Shown here piece by piece: positions 14,934 through 14,983 of a DNA stretch of 14,983 nt. The first letter of the stretch is position 1. Each line of letters begins with the position of its first letter. The translations under genes were made by a program, and so were the position numbers. Origin of the DNA: JBGOUJ01 sp041477005 (lineage in GTDB: Bacteria > Acidobacteriota > Terriglobia > Bryobacterales > JACQDG01); contig JBGOUJ010000121.1 in the NCBI GenBank assembly GCA_041477005.1, positions 1 to 14,983 on the forward strand, read 5' to 3'. Below the pieces are notes generated by a model. The model worked only from the letters and a program-made list of their open reading frames with translations, was not told the origin of the DNA and did not search any database.

Positions 14934-14983
14934 GTGCCCTTCGCCACTGTGCTCGAGGCCGTTGAGGAGATCCGCGCCGGGCG
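14934..14983 (+). CDS. Start of a probable 3,4-dihydroxy-2-butanone-4-phosphate synthase (RibB/RibBA), cut by window
   Basis: Only 16 full codons are visible. The translated start MPFATVLEAVEEIRAG matches the N-terminus of RibB and of the RibB half of RibBA, where F-A-[ST]-[IV]-EEA[IV]-x-x-[IL]-[RK]-x-G precedes a DDxDREnEGD motif that would lie just past the window edge. RibB converts ribulose 5-phosphate to the four-carbon riboflavin precursor. GTG 14934 is the likely start. The call rests on a short stretch. Confidence 0.5.
   Translation, partial: MPFATVLEAVEEIRAG

Noticed and set aside
14812..14983. Open frame from ATG 14812 to the window end
   Set aside because: The product is Arg/Pro-rich and unrecognised, has a poor ribosome binding site, and conflicts with the better-supported ribB-like start in another frame.

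Overview
The window is a high-GC bacterial chromosome segment of mostly housekeeping genes. The gene order (tilS-ftsH-HAD phosphatase-sixA), the flavour of the proteins and the O-antigen ligase (hence an outer membrane) suggest Acidobacteriota, perhaps a Bryobacter/Solibacter relative. This placement is inference from memory of protein families, not from a marker gene.

Region 1 (1-2790): the 3' part of an SDR oxidoreductase is followed by a two-gene accessory cassette of visibly lower GC. It holds a three-Cys-motif Gp37/Gp68 (DUF5131) protein and its namesake partner TcmP, ending in two small hairpins. Region 2 (2788-6814): tilS, ftsH and a HAD phosphatase run on the plus strand. Region 3 (6785-9737): sixA (minus) overlaps the HAD gene tail to tail, then a Wzy/WaaL-type polytopic membrane protein (plus) converges on a radical SAM/SPASM protein (minus). 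Region 4 (9738-12468): a divergent ornithine cyclodeaminase-fold gene is flanked by two diverged C-terminal stubs of an enolase-superfamily enzyme, and converges on a trxA plus class I aldolase (DHDPS-like) operon. Region 5 (12538-14983): glgA, a Phd/YefM-ParE toxin-antitoxin pair, and the first codons of a probable ribB/ribBA gene.

Functionally, region 2 is tRNA modification and membrane proteostasis, region 3 is envelope polysaccharide and phospho-signalling, and region 4 is small-molecule metabolism with signs of gene decay. The tcm cassette and the TA pair are accessory. The best candidates for something undescribed are the three-Cys-motif/TcmP pair and the decayed enolase/OCD locus. Four genes (tilS, the radical SAM gene, the antitoxin and ribB) have a -10-like hexamer 6-8 nt before the start codon, which suggests leaderless transcripts. 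No tRNA, rRNA, CRISPR array or complete insertion sequence was seen.
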